A stretch of 64,000 nucleotides of DNA from Paenibacillus peoriae KCTC 3763 (GTDB lineage Bacteria; Bacillota; Bacilli; Paenibacillales; Paenibacillaceae). Below the pieces are notes generated by a model. That model saw only the letters and a program-made list of their open reading frames with translations. It did no database searches and was not told the origin of the DNA. Position numbers and translations under genes: made by a program. Shown piece after piece: positions 25,654 through 34,497 of this stretch. The number at the start of each line of letters is the position of its first letter. The first letter of the stretch is position 1. The stretch covers positions 124,001 through 188,000 of the forward strand of contig NZ_AGFX01000018.1 of the NCBI RefSeq assembly GCF_000236805.1. The letters run 5' to 3'.

Positions 25654-26175
25654 ATGAATACTACTGAAACTTTACAGCGTTTTGAAGAAACGGTACAACA
25701 CTATCTCCTTGAATTGGACAGCTTTAGCCTGGAGCAATTGCAGTATACACCACAGGAGGGCGAATGGTCACTTGGGCAAATGTACCTTCACTTGGTGAAT
25801 TCGGCCCTTCATATGCAGCTTAAAAATATTGAGCTTTGCCTAAAGCCAGCTGGAGAGAAGGGGGTTAAAACCGAGGCGGGTACAGCCGTTTTTAATCTGG
25901 GAGGCTTTCCGCCCATGCGTATCCAGGTCCCGCCATCCCCGCAGTACACTCCTCCGCAACCGACCAGCAAAGAAGACATTGTGGAGGGATTACACACTGT
26001 GGTCCGCCACATGAGAGAGGTTGAACCCATCCTCCGCGAATCTTCAGAGGGGTATACCGTCTCTCACCCCCGCTTTGGTGCACTGAATGCCAGGGAGTGG
26101 TTTATACTCATCGAAATGCATTATCGGCATCATCTTTTGCAGAAGGAGCGTTTGAAGCGCGCAATAACCGGTTGA
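25654..26175 (+). CDS. DinB-family protein
   Basis: 173 residues forming the DinB/YfiT four-helix bundle. Metal-ligand His residues fit the family pattern: LVNSALHMQ and a C-terminal EMHYRHHLLQKERL. DinB-fold proteins include thiol-dependent transferases such as bacillithiol S-transferases; the role here is unknown. ATG 25654 is taken as start with AAAGG just upstream and GGGGA at 12 bases. Its 3' end overlaps the convergent Crp-type gene by 68 bases. Confidence 0.82.
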   Translation: MNTTETLQRFEETVQHYLLELDSFSLEQLQYTPQEGEWSLGQMYLHLVNSALHMQLKNIELCLKPAGEKGVKTEAGTAVFNLGGFPPMRIQVPPSPQYTPPQPTSKEDIVEGLHTVVRHMREVEPILRESSEGYTVSHPRFGALNAREWFILIEMHYRHHLLQKERLKRAITG

Positions 26176-26644
26176 TCGTCTCCCGGCGCAGCCCGATGAA
26201 TTGCCCAATTTCCTCTTGTGTTAGCACGTCCGTTAATGTGGCGGGTGCAATATAGGAGTGGAACCAGCGCTGAAGCTTACGCAGCTTCTCGGCAGGTGAA
26301 ACTTCGGTCAACTGGTCGATGCGTTGCTGCATCATGCGCAGCTTATCCTGTAGCTGCAAAGCGATAGTTCGGCATTGCGCCGGGTCTTGCTCTATCGACT
26401 GATACCATTCCTTCTGAGATAGAACCTCAATTTTACTGGTCACCAGCGCCATCGCTGTACCATAATAAGGATTGGGGGTGATTAGGGAGTGATGCGGGAT
26501 GATTTCATCGGGCACAATAACGTTGACCAAAATTTGCGAGCCATCTTCGTGGACTCGGACGATTTTTAACAAGCCGCTCTTTAGCAGATATAGAGGGCCG
26601 GATTCCCCTTGACGAAATAGGGTTTCGCCTTTGTGTAATATCAT
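26108..26644 (-). CDS. Crp/Fnr-family regulator
   Basis: 178 residues. A cyclic-nucleotide-binding-like beta barrel (LHKGETLFRQGESGPLYLLKSG is the characteristic start) is followed by a C-terminal HTH (LTQEEIGQFIGLRRETINRLLR). There are no Fnr-type N-terminal Cys residues, so no Fe-S cluster is expected. ATG 26644 is preferred with GGAGG 12 bases upstream; a longer in-frame form to 26755 would overlap the SDR gene. It follows the SDR gene by 38 bases and is probably cotranscribed. It overlaps dinB tail-to-tail. Confidence 0.82.
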   Translation of the reverse strand: MILHKGETLFRQGESGPLYLLKSGLLKIVRVHEDGSQILVNVIVPDEIIPHHSLITPNPYYGTAMALVTSKIEVLSQKEWYQSIEQDPAQCRTIALQLQDKLRMMQQRIDQLTEVSPAEKLRKLQRWFHSYIAPATLTDVLTQEEIGQFIGLRRETINRLLRASNAPSAKDDADNAFR

Positions 26645-26681
26645 AAGCGTGTGCAGCCTCCATTCCATGTATTTCAGCTTT

Positions 26682-27422
26682 TTAGATAAATCCGCCGTTG
26701 ACGCGGATCGTCTGTCCGGTAACCCATTGTGATTTGGCGCTGACCAGGAACTCAATCACATCCGCGATATCCTCGGGTTCACCGAGACGACCAAATGCAT
26801 TCATTTTTTTTATACCTTCGATCTGCTGCTCGGTTTTCCCTATTTGAAAAAGCTCGGTATTTACAGGGCCGGGAGCCACAGCATTAATCGTAATATGTTT
26901 GTTTCCGAACTCCTTGGCAAGCTGGCGGGTAAATTGTTCAACGGCGCCTTTGGTGCCTGCGTATACGCTATAGGCCGGGAACATTTGTCCAATTACGGAC
27001 GTGGACAGGTTCACGATTCTCCCGTAGTTCTCCATGTGCTTCATGGCCTGCTGGCAAGCAAAGAAGGTGCCTTTTACATTCAGTGCAAATTGTTTGTCAA
27101 AATCGGCTTCTGTCACGTCAGCAAGCGGCTTGGTAATCATCAGTCCGGCATTGTTAACCAGAATATCTAATCTGCCAAATTCAGCAATGGTATTCGTAAA
27201 TAATGCTTCAATATCACTCATCTTGCCCAGATCGGCGTGGATTGCGATGGCTTTGCCGCCTTTTTGAATAATACCTTCCACGACCTGGCGGGCTTTATCC
27301 GGGCTGCTGGCATAATTAATGACTACACGGGCGCCCAACTCCGCCAGTTGCTCCGCAATGACACGTCCAATCCCTCTCGACGATCCCGTGACAATTGCTG
27401 TTTTTCCGTCCAAATGCTTCAT
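26682..27422 (-). CDS. SDR-family oxidoreductase (FabG-like)
   Basis: 246 residues, classical short-chain dehydrogenase. TGSSRGIGR (TGxxxGIG) binds NAD(P), NNAGL stabilises the sheet, and the Ser-Tyr-Lys set is in LSTSVIG ... YSVYAGTKG. It ends with the usual VTGQTIRVNGGF. It is a broad-substrate alcohol/ketone reductase. It sits between the TetR gene upstream (29 bases) and the Crp-type gene downstream, all minus strand, so TetR-SDR-Crp is a likely operon. Confidence 0.92.
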   Translation of the reverse strand: MKHLDGKTAIVTGSSRGIGRVIAEQLAELGARVVINYASSPDKARQVVEGIIQKGGKAIAIHADLGKMSDIEALFTNTIAEFGRLDILVNNAGLMITKPLADVTEADFDKQFALNVKGTFFACQQAMKHMENYGRIVNLSTSVIGQMFPAYSVYAGTKGAVEQFTRQLAKEFGNKHITINAVAPGPVNTELFQIGKTEQQIEGIKKMNAFGRLGEPEDIADVIEFLVSAKSQWVTGQTIRVNGGFI

Positions 27423-27451
27423 GTCTGTCCAACCTTCCTTCTATATATTTC

Positions 27452-28030
27452 CTAATAAATTCCATGTTCCAAAAGCGCCCACACATCCGAAAACTCCTGA
27501 TCTACTTTAGGATTCTTCCATTCGTAAGCATGAGCAGGGTGATGAAAACGTGCTGTAGCATGGAAAAGAGTACGAGCCAGTTGTGTTGGCTGATCCGATG
27601 TGATGCCTTCCTGTGTAATGATGTCAGCGAGCTGCTTAACAATATGGTCGATATGCTGTTCGATGAAATCAGTCGATTGCTCGGTGACCCGGGTATACAT
27701 CTGGAACATTTCCTCGTCATCACGGGCGTAGTCATGTTTGAGTTCGACCAAAGTCTGTATGTATCGTTTTAAAAGGGATACGCCTGTTAAGGATGAATCC
27801 AGGCACACCTTCGACAATGGAATGATAATCTTTTCATTCAGCCATTTTTCGGTCACACCTTCGAGAAGTTCAGCTTTGCTATTAAAATGTCGGTAGATGC
27901 TGCCATGACTCACACCTAATACTTTAGCAACATCAGTTACGGAGGTTTTGGCTATACCAAACCGCCTGAGTGTTTCTTCTGTCGCGACAAGAATCTGTTT
28001 TTTAGTCAATACATCTGAGGGTTTTTCCAT
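27452..28030 (-). CDS. TetR/AcrR-family repressor
   Basis: 192 residues. The N-terminal HTH (TSVTDVAKVLGVSHGSIYRHF) is classical TetR. The C-terminal domain, with LARTLFHATARFHHPAHAYEW, resembles the YsiA/YfiR-type ligand domain. It heads the SDR-Crp group. A perfect 20-bp inverted repeat 54-101 bases upstream of the start is a strong candidate operator for autoregulation. Confidence 0.9.
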   Translation of the reverse strand: MEKPSDVLTKKQILVATEETLRRFGIAKTSVTDVAKVLGVSHGSIYRHFNSKAELLEGVTEKWLNEKIIIPLSKVCLDSSLTGVSLLKRYIQTLVELKHDYARDDEEMFQMYTRVTEQSTDFIEQHIDHIVKQLADIITQEGITSDQPTQLARTLFHATARFHHPAHAYEWKNPKVDQEFSDVWALLEHGIY

Positions 28031-28083
28031 AAAGCCACGACCTGTTTGCCGTGTAATTCACCTCCTTGCAATCAGGATAACAC

Positions 28084-28131
28084 AAAGAGTATCAAGTGAC
28101 AAAAAATAATATTTGTCACTTGATACTCTTT
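28084..28131. promoter_or_regulatory. Perfect 20-bp inverted repeat, candidate TetR operator
   Basis: Arms 28084-28103 and 28112-28131 are exact complements (core GTATCAAGTGACAAA) around an 8-base AT spacer. It lies between the tetR start and the end of the upstream same-strand glutathione peroxidase gene. No proper U-tract follows on the minus strand, so an operator is preferred over a terminator, although both are possible. Confidence 0.6.
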
Positions 28132-28163
28132 TCTGAAATTATTTAAAGGGGCAAACCGGGAAG

Positions 28164-28709
28164 CTATAGCAGCGATTGGATAACAGCTTCTATGGCAGAG
28201 AGATCTGTCGTTACTTCAAACCTTCCTCTTACATGACCATCACGATCAATCAGAAATTTGGAGAAGTTCCACTTGATCCCGTCGTCAGCGTATATTTCTG
28301 GATGCTTATCCTGAAGAAAGCTATCCATGAATTGGCCTTCCTTGGTTTGGGGATCGAAGCCTTGAAAGGGTGCCTGCTGCGTCAGATACTGAAATAATGG
28401 GAGAGAAGAAGGACCTCTGACGTCCGTTTTTTCAAATAGTGGGAACGTTATGCCATGTTCATTTTGGTAGACTTCCTGCAATTCCGAGTGGTTACCCGGC
28501 TCTTTTTCATTGAATTGATTACATGGAAACGCGAGAATTTCAAAACCTTGTCCCTTCCGGCTTTCGTAGAGCTTTTGCAGATCAGCAAATTGGCTGGAGA
28601 AGCTACATTTGCTGGCTGTATTTACGATGAGGAGAACCTTTCCCCTATACTCTGAGAATTCAACTGGTTTCCCGTAAATGGTGGTTGCTTGGAAGTCATA
28701 AATGCACAT
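28164..28709 (-). CDS. Glutathione peroxidase-family thiol peroxidase
   Basis: 181 residues, Cys-type Gpx (BsaA/GpxA-like). The peroxidatic Cys is in NTASKCSFSSQF (near residue 35), the resolving-type Cys in FPCNQFNEKEPG, and the Gln/Trp/Asn active-site partners in FPCNQF and KWNFSKFLID. Bacterial members reduce peroxides with thioredoxin rather than glutathione. It is monocistronic, with GGAGG-like AAGGAGG before the ATG. Confidence 0.93.
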   Translation of the reverse strand: MCIYDFQATTIYGKPVEFSEYRGKVLLIVNTASKCSFSSQFADLQKLYESRKGQGFEILAFPCNQFNEKEPGNHSELQEVYQNEHGITFPLFEKTDVRGPSSLPLFQYLTQQAPFQGFDPQTKEGQFMDSFLQDKHPEIYADDGIKWNFSKFLIDRDGHVRGRFEVTTDLSAIEAVIQSLL

Positions 28710-28978
28710 GTTAATGTTCCTCCTTACGATATTTTTAGTACATCATATATCCAGAGTTGGTATTGGTCTAATATATAATTGGGATCAGGCTTATAGGTAT
28801 ATACAATAATCACGCTATGTCATGTACCTATTGCGTATCTCTCTTGAAATCAAAGAAGGTAGGATAGTAGGGGTTTGCCTCTTTCATAGCAAATTGTGGC
28901 ATTCGCCGTTACCAAGATAGAATATGGATGCATATTCATGTAATGCGTGCAAAAACCCTACAGAATAGAGGGATATTC

Positions 28979-29707
28979 GTGCCCATTGGAAAGATGATTC
29001 AATATAAGGAAATGAGACAACATCCCGTTTTAAGTTCTCATTTGCCGGAGACCCGTTGGATTAGCAACGCAAGGACTTTGCGCATGCTGGATGAATATCG
29101 GACGGTTTTCATTAAGCCTAATTTTGGGAGTGGCGGGACTGGCATCATACGTGCCAAAAAGCTGGGAGGGAGGTATGAGATTCGTTGCGGCTCAAGTCGA
29201 AGAATTGTCAGAACCCACGCGGTGAGAAGAGCGATCAGAACCTATCGGAAGCCTCATCGTCGTTATTTGGTACAGCAAGGACTTCGGTTGGCGAAATACC
29301 AAGGTTCTATTTTTGATGCCAGAGTATATATGCAGAAGCCGGAATCAGAATGGGTCATTTCAGGAATAACCGGCCGTGTTGCTGCACCCCGAAAAGTGGT
29401 TACCAATTACCGCAAAGGAGGACATGCGGCACCGTTGTCCAAGGTACTTTTAAAAGTCTTCAAAAATGACAGAACGAAAATGAAAGAGACTCTGGATCAG
29501 GTTATCGAACTTTCTAAAATGGTTGCTGACACGATAGATAAAAATCATCCGTTTCGCGAGTTGGGTATTGATCTTGCTATTGAGAAGAGTGGTCAAATCT
29601 GGATTATCGAGGCAAATCCGCACCCCGGACATAAGTTGTTCAAGCAGCTCCCCAATCATAAGATGATTCGCAATATTTTGAGAAACAAACGTCGGATTCA
29701 GCATTAG
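28979..29707 (+). CDS. YheC/YheD-family ATP-grasp protein, stand-alone paralogue
   Basis: 242 residues, the same length and apparently gap-free against the protein at 19294 (about 60% identical by eye). FIKPNFGSGGTGII, FDARVYMQ and GIDLAIEKSG ... WIIEANPHPG are the ATP-grasp motifs. The GTG start at 28979 follows AGAGGG exactly as in the paralogue; a 17-residue 5' extension is rejected on that basis. Its leader also shares TGCATAT and GCAAAAA blocks with the paralogue. It may act on the same product as the AEP operon or in the spore coat. Confidence 0.83.
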   Translation: MPIGKMIQYKEMRQHPVLSSHLPETRWISNARTLRMLDEYRTVFIKPNFGSGGTGIIRAKKLGGRYEIRCGSSRRIVRTHAVRRAIRTYRKPHRRYLVQQGLRLAKYQGSIFDARVYMQKPESEWVISGITGRVAAPRKVVTNYRKGGHAAPLSKVLLKVFKNDRTKMKETLDQVIELSKMVADTIDKNHPFRELGIDLAIEKSGQIWIIEANPHPGHKLFKQLPNHKMIRNILRNKRRIQH

Positions 29708-29767
29708 TATAAAGCTGCTCAAGCGCGTTTGAACCTTATAAATCAAAAACCAGTCGAAGCACATAAA

Positions 29768-29802
29768 TAAAACAGATAAAGTGTTAGGCTGGTTCTGTTT
29801 TA
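29768..29802 (+). terminator. Hairpin terminator
   Basis: TAAAACAGA (29768-29776) pairs perfectly with TCTGTTTTA (29794-29802), between the ATP-grasp and GNAT genes. Confidence 0.65.
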
Positions 29803-29911
29803 TCAGGCTATGATGGCCTATTGGGGAAATGTGCTAATTATCGCTAATGTATTGCATATTAATTCGTTGTATAGTATATTTATTCAATCGCGTATAAGAG
29901 GGGGAATTAAC

Positions 29912-30358
29912 ATGTCATTTATCATAAGAAATGCTGAACCTAACGATGTGAATGGTTTGACGGAGTTAATGTATGAGTATATTGTTGGTTTTTATAAGAA
30001 TCCCAGACCGGCTGCTGAGAAACTACATAAATTGATTTTTAACCTTTTAGAGAAGCAAGCAGGTATACAGTTCGTAGTAGAGCAGGATGGGGAGCTTATT
30101 GGCTTCGCTACATTATACTTTGCTTTTAGCACGATGAGAGCAGATAAAATTACCATCATGAACGATCTGTTTGTCATGGAGCCATACAGAGATACAGAAG
30201 TGGAATCGCAACTGTTTTTGGAATGCCGACGTTACTCGCAAGACCATGGGTATGCGTACATGTCCTGGACCACGGGTCCCGGCAATAAGCGGGCACAACG
30301 CTTCTTTGAAGAAAAGGGCGCCGTTCAGGCAGATTGGGTTAACTATTCCATCATCTAG
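29912..30358 (+). CDS. GNAT-family N-acetyltransferase
   Basis: 148 residues. It begins MSFIIRNAEPNDVNGLTELM, the GNAT N-terminus. The acetyl-CoA region is degenerate (VMEPYRDTEVESQLFLECRRYSQ in place of RxxGxG/A), and the C-terminus TGPGNKRAQRFFEEKGAV is conserved. AGAGGGGG precedes ATG 29912 at a proper distance; an in-frame upstream ATG at 29810 lacks a site. The acyl acceptor is unknown. Confidence 0.85.
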   Translation: MSFIIRNAEPNDVNGLTELMYEYIVGFYKNPRPAAEKLHKLIFNLLEKQAGIQFVVEQDGELIGFATLYFAFSTMRADKITIMNDLFVMEPYRDTEVESQLFLECRRYSQDHGYAYMSWTTGPGNKRAQRFFEEKGAVQADWVNYSII

Positions 30359-30395
30359 CCAGGGGTCCTGGACAAGCTAAGGGGCAAGAGGGATT

Positions 30396-30425
30396 GAACC
30401 GACTACGATACGCAGTCGGTTCGTT
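30396..30425. terminator. Terminator hairpin between convergent genes
   Basis: GAACCGACT (30396-30404) and AGTCGGTTC (30414-30422), T-rich downstream on the plus strand. Confidence 0.65.
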
Positions 30426-30428
30426 TGT

Positions 30429-31292
30429 TTACTTTTTCATAACCGGAATCCAAACCTCGCAGCGGTAATCCTCTGCACGGGAATCTCCCATCGTATAGAC
30501 TTCCAGCTCGGGGCCACCCGAATGCTCATAATTGCTGGCAGGGAACCATTCCTGGAAAATCCTTTGCCATACCTTTTGAATCGAGTGAGGCATAGGGCCG
30601 ATAGAGGTAAATACGGCCCAGGTTGCAGCCGGAATAGTTCTGGCTTCCAGTCCGCTAGAGGCTGCTACGTCCTCACTGCCTTCTGCGGCAATCAGGTAGT
30701 TAAACGTCTCCTCACCGTGCTTCATGTCCAGACATATACCGAGTATATCGTCGCCTGTTCCCAGGGCATGAATGCGGTCAGATGTGCCATCTGCGTTAAG
30801 CTGGTCCCAGAATTTCGGGATTTCTCGCATATTTTCACCGTTTTTAGTGGTGACTTGAATGGACTTGCCAATGACCGTAAAGGCCGCTTTTTCTACAATT
30901 TTGTAATCCATTTCCTGATCTCCCTTCAACGATAGATGGAAGGTGATGCGTGGGAAGGCTTTCAGGTTAACCCCTGGGCTTCTGGCCTCAGTGGGAGAAA
31001 TACCGTGTACCTTGCGGAACGCTTTAGAAAAAGATTCGGGGGAATCATACCCGTATTTGAACGCAACATCCAATACTTTGGTGGTAGAAAGACTCAATTC
31101 CTGAGCAGCCAGGGTCAATCGACGTTTGCGCACATATTCTGCTACCGTGACGCCAGTCAGCATATAGAACATCCGTTGAAAATGGAAGGGGGACGAGTAG
31201 GCCGCCTTTGCAATTTCATCGATATCGAGGGGCTGCTGCATCCTTTCTTCCATCAGATCGAGTGCGTTCTTGATCCGAAGCAACCATTCCAA
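30429..31292 (-). CDS. AraC-family regulator with GyrI-like effector domain
   Basis: 287 residues. Two HTH motifs form the AraC domain at the N-terminus (IDEIAKAAYSSPFHFQRMF and VLDVAFKYGYDSPESFSKAF, about residues 25-105). A GyrI-like small-molecule-binding domain follows (KAAFTVIGKSIQV ... YRCEVWIPV). This layout is that of Rob/BltR-type drug-sensing regulators. TTG 31292 is chosen because AGGAAGG lies eight bases upstream; GTG 31301 is adjacent to the site and less likely. Confidence 0.88.
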   Translation of the reverse strand: MEWLLRIKNALDLMEERMQQPLDIDEIAKAAYSSPFHFQRMFYMLTGVTVAEYVRKRRLTLAAQELSLSTTKVLDVAFKYGYDSPESFSKAFRKVHGISPTEARSPGVNLKAFPRITFHLSLKGDQEMDYKIVEKAAFTVIGKSIQVTTKNGENMREIPKFWDQLNADGTSDRIHALGTGDDILGICLDMKHGEETFNYLIAAEGSEDVAASSGLEARTIPAATWAVFTSIGPMPHSIQKVWQRIFQEWFPASNYEHSGGPELEVYTMGDSRAEDYRCEVWIPVMKK

Positions 31293-31427
31293 CCGTATCA
31301 CCTTCCTTGGTTGTAATCATATCATTGGTGGTGTCTGTAATCCTGTCATTGCGTGCTTTTGTTGAACAGGATACCATCAGCCTGCCCCCTTGTGTTCATA
31401 ATTAAAATTTGGGACAATAGAAGAAGC

Positions 31428-31453
31428 GTTTGAATAGCGCAGAGCGTTCAAAC
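31428..31453. repeat. Inverted repeat upstream of the rlmN-like gene
   Basis: GTTTGAA (31428-31434) and TTCAAAC (31447-31453), with a possible -10 (TATGAT) just after. It may be an operator or a leader hairpin. Confidence 0.35.
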
Positions 31454-31546
31454 ATGCTATGATGCAATGATAGTTGAGACGAGTCGTGATGGCTAGGGTT
31501 TATATATAGAAATATGAATTTTAATGTTTTGAAAAGAGGATCGAAC

Positions 31547-32644
31547 ATGAAAAAGGAATCCATTTATGGATTAACGCTAGACCAATTGACAGCATGGCTC
31601 ATGGAGCATGGACATAAGAAATCTCGTGCGTTGCAGGTGTGGGACGCATTGTACCGGAAACGGATTACTGATTTTGCGGCGATGACGGAGGTTCATGAGG
31701 ACTGCGTTCGCCTGCTGGAAGAGCATTTTTCCATAGAAACATCGGAAGAGCATGTGAAGCAGCAGTCGGCGGACGGGACAGTCAAGTTTTTGTTCCGGCT
31801 ACAGGATGGTAATTTGATAGAGACCGTATTGATGCGGCATAAGTTTGGACTGTCTGTATGTGTGACGACGCAGGTGGGCTGTAACATTGGATGCAGCTTC
31901 TGTGCGAGCGGATTGTTGAAGAAGAGTCGTGACCTGTCCAGCGGTGAAATTGTAGAGCAAATCATGAAGGTGCAGCTGTATCTGGACAAGGAACGTCCGG
32001 GCGACCGGGTCAGTCACGTCGTTGTGATGGGGATTGGCGAGCCGTTTGATAACTTCGTGAACCTGTCCGACTTTATCCGGGTCATTAAGGATCACAAAGG
32101 GCTGGCGATTGGTCCACGGCATATTACCGTATCTACCAGTGGACTTGCCGATAAAATCATTGAATTTGCAGATTCCGATCTGCATGTCAATTTGGCGATT
32201 TCTCTCCATGCGCCGAATAACGAAATTCGTACCCGTATTATGAAAATCAACCGGGCGATTCCGATTGAGAAGCTCATGCAGGCGATTGATTATTATCTGG
32301 ACAAAACGAATCGTCGAATCACGCTGGAATACATTTTGCTGAAGGGTGTTAATGATGGTAAGGAGCATGCGCTGGAGCTGGCTGAGCTGGTAGGCCATCG
32401 CCGCAATCTGGCGAACGTGAACCTGATTCCTTACAATCCGGTGGATGAGCATAGCCAATACCAGCGAAGTGAATCGGAATCCATTACCGGCTTCTATGAT
32501 GTATTGAAAAAGCAGGGGATTAGCTGTAGTGTTCGGCTGGAGCATGGGGTCGACATTGACGCAGCCTGCGGACAGCTGCGCAGCAAGCAAATTCGCAAGG
32601 ATACCCAAGGCAGTCGCAATTTGGAACGCGAAGCCATTAGTTAA
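31547..32644 (+). CDS. rlmN: RlmN/Cfr-family radical SAM rRNA methyltransferase
   Basis: 365 residues. The cluster motif CNIGCSFC (about residues 113-120) and C-terminal DIDAACGQL Cys are the radical-SAM and methylated-Cys features of enzymes that methylate A2503 of 23S r[21 protein letters not shown] and [13 protein letters not shown] are also RlmN-like. The segment after the cluster reads [15 protein letters not shown], not the usual ASTLGGLKRNL, so it may be a second, divergent copy. ATG 31547 has AAGAGGA six bases upstream. It is monocistronic with its own terminator. Confidence 0.85.
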   Translation: MKKESIYGLTLDQLTAWLMEHGHKKSRALQVWDALYRKRITDFAAMTEVHEDCVRLLEEHFSIETSEEHVKQQSADGTVKFLFRLQDGNLIETVLMRHKFGLSVCVTTQVGCNIGCSFCASGLLKKSRDLSSGEIVEQIMKVQLYLDKERPGDRVSHVVVMGIGEPFDNFVNLSDFIRVIKDHKGLAIGPRHITVSTSGLADKIIEFADSDLHVNLAISLHAPNNEIRTRIMKINRAIPIEKLMQAIDYYLDKTNRRITLEYILLKGVNDGKEHALELAELVGHRRNLANVNLIPYNPVDEHSQYQRSESESITGFYDVLKKQGISCSVRLEHGVDIDAACGQLRSKQIRKDTQGSRNLEREAIS

Positions 32645-32652
32645 ATGCACCA

Positions 32653-32682
32653 GCGTACTCTCTCACAGGAGTACGCTTTTTT
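32653..32682 (+). terminator. Rho-independent terminator
   Basis: GCGTACTC (32653-32660) and GAGTACGC (32669-32676) followed by TTTTTT, ending the rlmN-like gene. Confidence 0.85.
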
Positions 32683-32783
32683 GTACCACAAACCTGAGGG
32701 CAAAACATTATCTGAATATGTGAAAATAGTCACGTGATAGTTGCTGCTTTTACGTTATAGTGAGTGGTTAGTGGAGGGGTTAT

Positions 32784-33485
32784 ATGGCTAACGTAATTTC
32801 GAATATGGCACTTGTTCCGGGCATCTATGTGATGAAAATTGAAGGCAATTTTAGAGGAAGAATGGGGCAGTTCTACATGCTGCGCAGCGGGATGAATTAT
32901 CCACTGTTACCCAGACCTATTAGCATTTATGATATCGGGGAAGATCATATTTCCTTTTTATACCGGGTTGTTGGAGAGGGGACAAGCCTGTTTTCCCAGC
33001 TACAGCCGGGTCAGGAGATTCAACTGGAAGGACCGTTCGGCAATGGTTTTCCGCAGGTGGAGGGTAGCTTGGCTTTGGTTGGTGGTGGAATGGGGACGGC
33101 TCCATTGCTGCTGGCTGCGAAGCATTACCCGCATGCGGACGTTTATCTGGGGTTTGCGCAGCAAGCCTTCGGGGTTGAGGTATTCGAAGCTGTGGCGGCA
33201 TCTGTGCAAGTCAAGGTCGGAGGAAGCATCATTGAACAGGTCGATCCGGCTCGCTATGTGAATATGTTTTCCTGCGGGCCAACTCCAATGCTGCAGGCAC
33301 TAGCGATGAAAACGGCGGGGACGCCGTCCCGTTTATATATTTCAACAGAAAGACATATGGCCTGTGGTATTGGCGCATGTTTGGGCTGTACAATGCGTAC
33401 CCGTGAAGGCAATCGCAGGGTATGCAAGGAAGGGCCTGTATTTCCGGTGGAGGAGGTGGAGTTTGATGATCTCCATGGCGTGTAA
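32784..33485 (+). CDS. pyrK: Dihydroorotate dehydrogenase electron transfer subunit
   Basis: 233 residues, ferredoxin-reductase-like. An N-terminal FAD domain ([19 protein letters not shown]) and NAD domain ([18 protein letters not shown]) precede a C-terminal [2Fe-2S] motif [14 protein letters not shown] ... RVCKEGPVF with four Cys. PyrK passes electrons from PyrD FMN to NAD+ in class 1B dihydroorotate dehydrogenase. GTGGAGGGG precedes the ATG. The last 20 bases overlap pyrD. The rest of the pyr operon is not adjacent. Confidence 0.95.
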   Translation: MANVISNMALVPGIYVMKIEGNFRGRMGQFYMLRSGMNYPLLPRPISIYDIGEDHISFLYRVVGEGTSLFSQLQPGQEIQLEGPFGNGFPQVEGSLALVGGGMGTAPLLLAAKHYPHADVYLGFAQQAFGVEVFEAVAASVQVKVGGSIIEQVDPARYVNMFSCGPTPMLQALAMKTAGTPSRLYISTERHMACGIGACLGCTMRTREGNRRVCKEGPVFPVEEVEFDDLHGV

Positions 33486-34398
33486 TATAGCGGGTGTAGC
33501 GTTCAAGAACCCGATCATTATGGCTTCCGGTACGTTTGGCTTTGGACGTGAATATGCCGAATTTTATTCTCCTGAATTATTGGGTGGCATCGTCGGCAAG
33601 GGACTGACTCTTCATCCGAAGGCTGGCAATACGGGGTCACGAATACATGAGACAGCATCCGGCATGCTCAATAGTGTGGGGCTGGAGAACCCGGGGGTTG
33701 CCGCCTTTTTGAAGGACGAGCTGGATGACATGACTCGCTGGAACACGGCTGTTATTGCCAACGTGGGCGGCTCCAATCTGGAGGAATACGTTCAGGCTGT
33801 AGCTATGATTACGGAAAATGCACAGAAACGCCGCACGATGAATCGCAGGGGCGTTGATATGCTGGAGTTGAATATTTCATGTCCCAACGTAAAGCAGGGT
33901 GGGATGCAATTCGGCATCCAGACGGAGGTGGCGCGGGACGTCGTGCGGCAGGTACGCAACGTAACGGCGCTTCCGCTGGTCGTCAAGCTGTCTCCCAATG
34001 CAGAGAACATTACGCAGATGGCGGTTATGTGCGAGGAAGAAGGCGCGGACGGCGTTTCGCTGATCAATACGTTTTCTGCGATGAAAATTGATATACGTCG
34101 GCGCCGGAGTGTCTTCGCCAACACGTATGCGGGTCTTTCCGGGCCGGCAATCAAGCCGATTGCCTTACGCATGGTTCATCAGGTCGCTCAGGCGGTGTCG
34201 ATTCCGGTGATCGGGATGGGCGGCATCAGTTCTGTAGAGGACATTATTGAATTCATCATGGCAGGAGCAGCGGCAATCCAGGTGGGAACGTATAATTTTG
34301 TTCACCTACACGCAGGGTCTGAGCTAGTATATGGTCTTGAACAATGGATGCAGCGGGAAAAGGTGCAGTCGTTGGATGAGATACGGGGAGTCCTGTGA
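33466..34398 (+). CDS. pyrD: Dihydroorotate dehydrogenase B, catalytic subunit
   Basis: 310 residues, class 1B TIM barrel with FMN. It oxidises dihydroorotate to orotate in pyrimidine synthesis. [13 protein letters not shown], the catalytic-loop region [14 protein letters not shown] (active-site Cys) and [22 protein letters not shown] (FMN phosphate) are all typical. The start ATG 33466 has GGAGG eight bases upstream and lies inside the pyrK 3' end, giving translational coupling. A strong terminator follows. Confidence 0.96.
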   Translation: MISMACNIAGVAFKNPIIMASGTFGFGREYAEFYSPELLGGIVGKGLTLHPKAGNTGSRIHETASGMLNSVGLENPGVAAFLKDELDDMTRWNTAVIANVGGSNLEEYVQAVAMITENAQKRRTMNRRGVDMLELNISCPNVKQGGMQFGIQTEVARDVVRQVRNVTALPLVVKLSPNAENITQMAVMCEEEGADGVSLINTFSAMKIDIRRRRSVFANTYAGLSGPAIKPIALRMVHQVAQAVSIPVIGMGGISSVEDIIEFIMAGAAAIQVGTYNFVHLHAGSELVYGLEQWMQREKVQSLDEIRGVL

Positions 34399-34427
34399 AT
34401 TTCGTACCCGTTTGCATAAACTCAAGC

Positions 34428-34477
34428 ATACAAAGCCGGCTTGTCCTCCAAGGCAAGCCGGCTTTGTATTTTATTTT
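34428..34477. terminator. Bidirectional terminator
   Basis: Perfect 16-bp arms ATACAAAGCCGGCTTG (34428-34443) and complement (34454-34469), then TTTTATTTT. It serves pyrD and the small minus-strand gene at 34498. Confidence 0.88.
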
Positions 34478-34497
34478 ACCGAAACAGCCAAACTCAA

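Noticed and set aside
31799-32650. Long minus-strand ORF opposite the rlmN-like gene
   Set aside because: It is the antisense shadow of a clearly conserved gene, with no family features or ribosome site.
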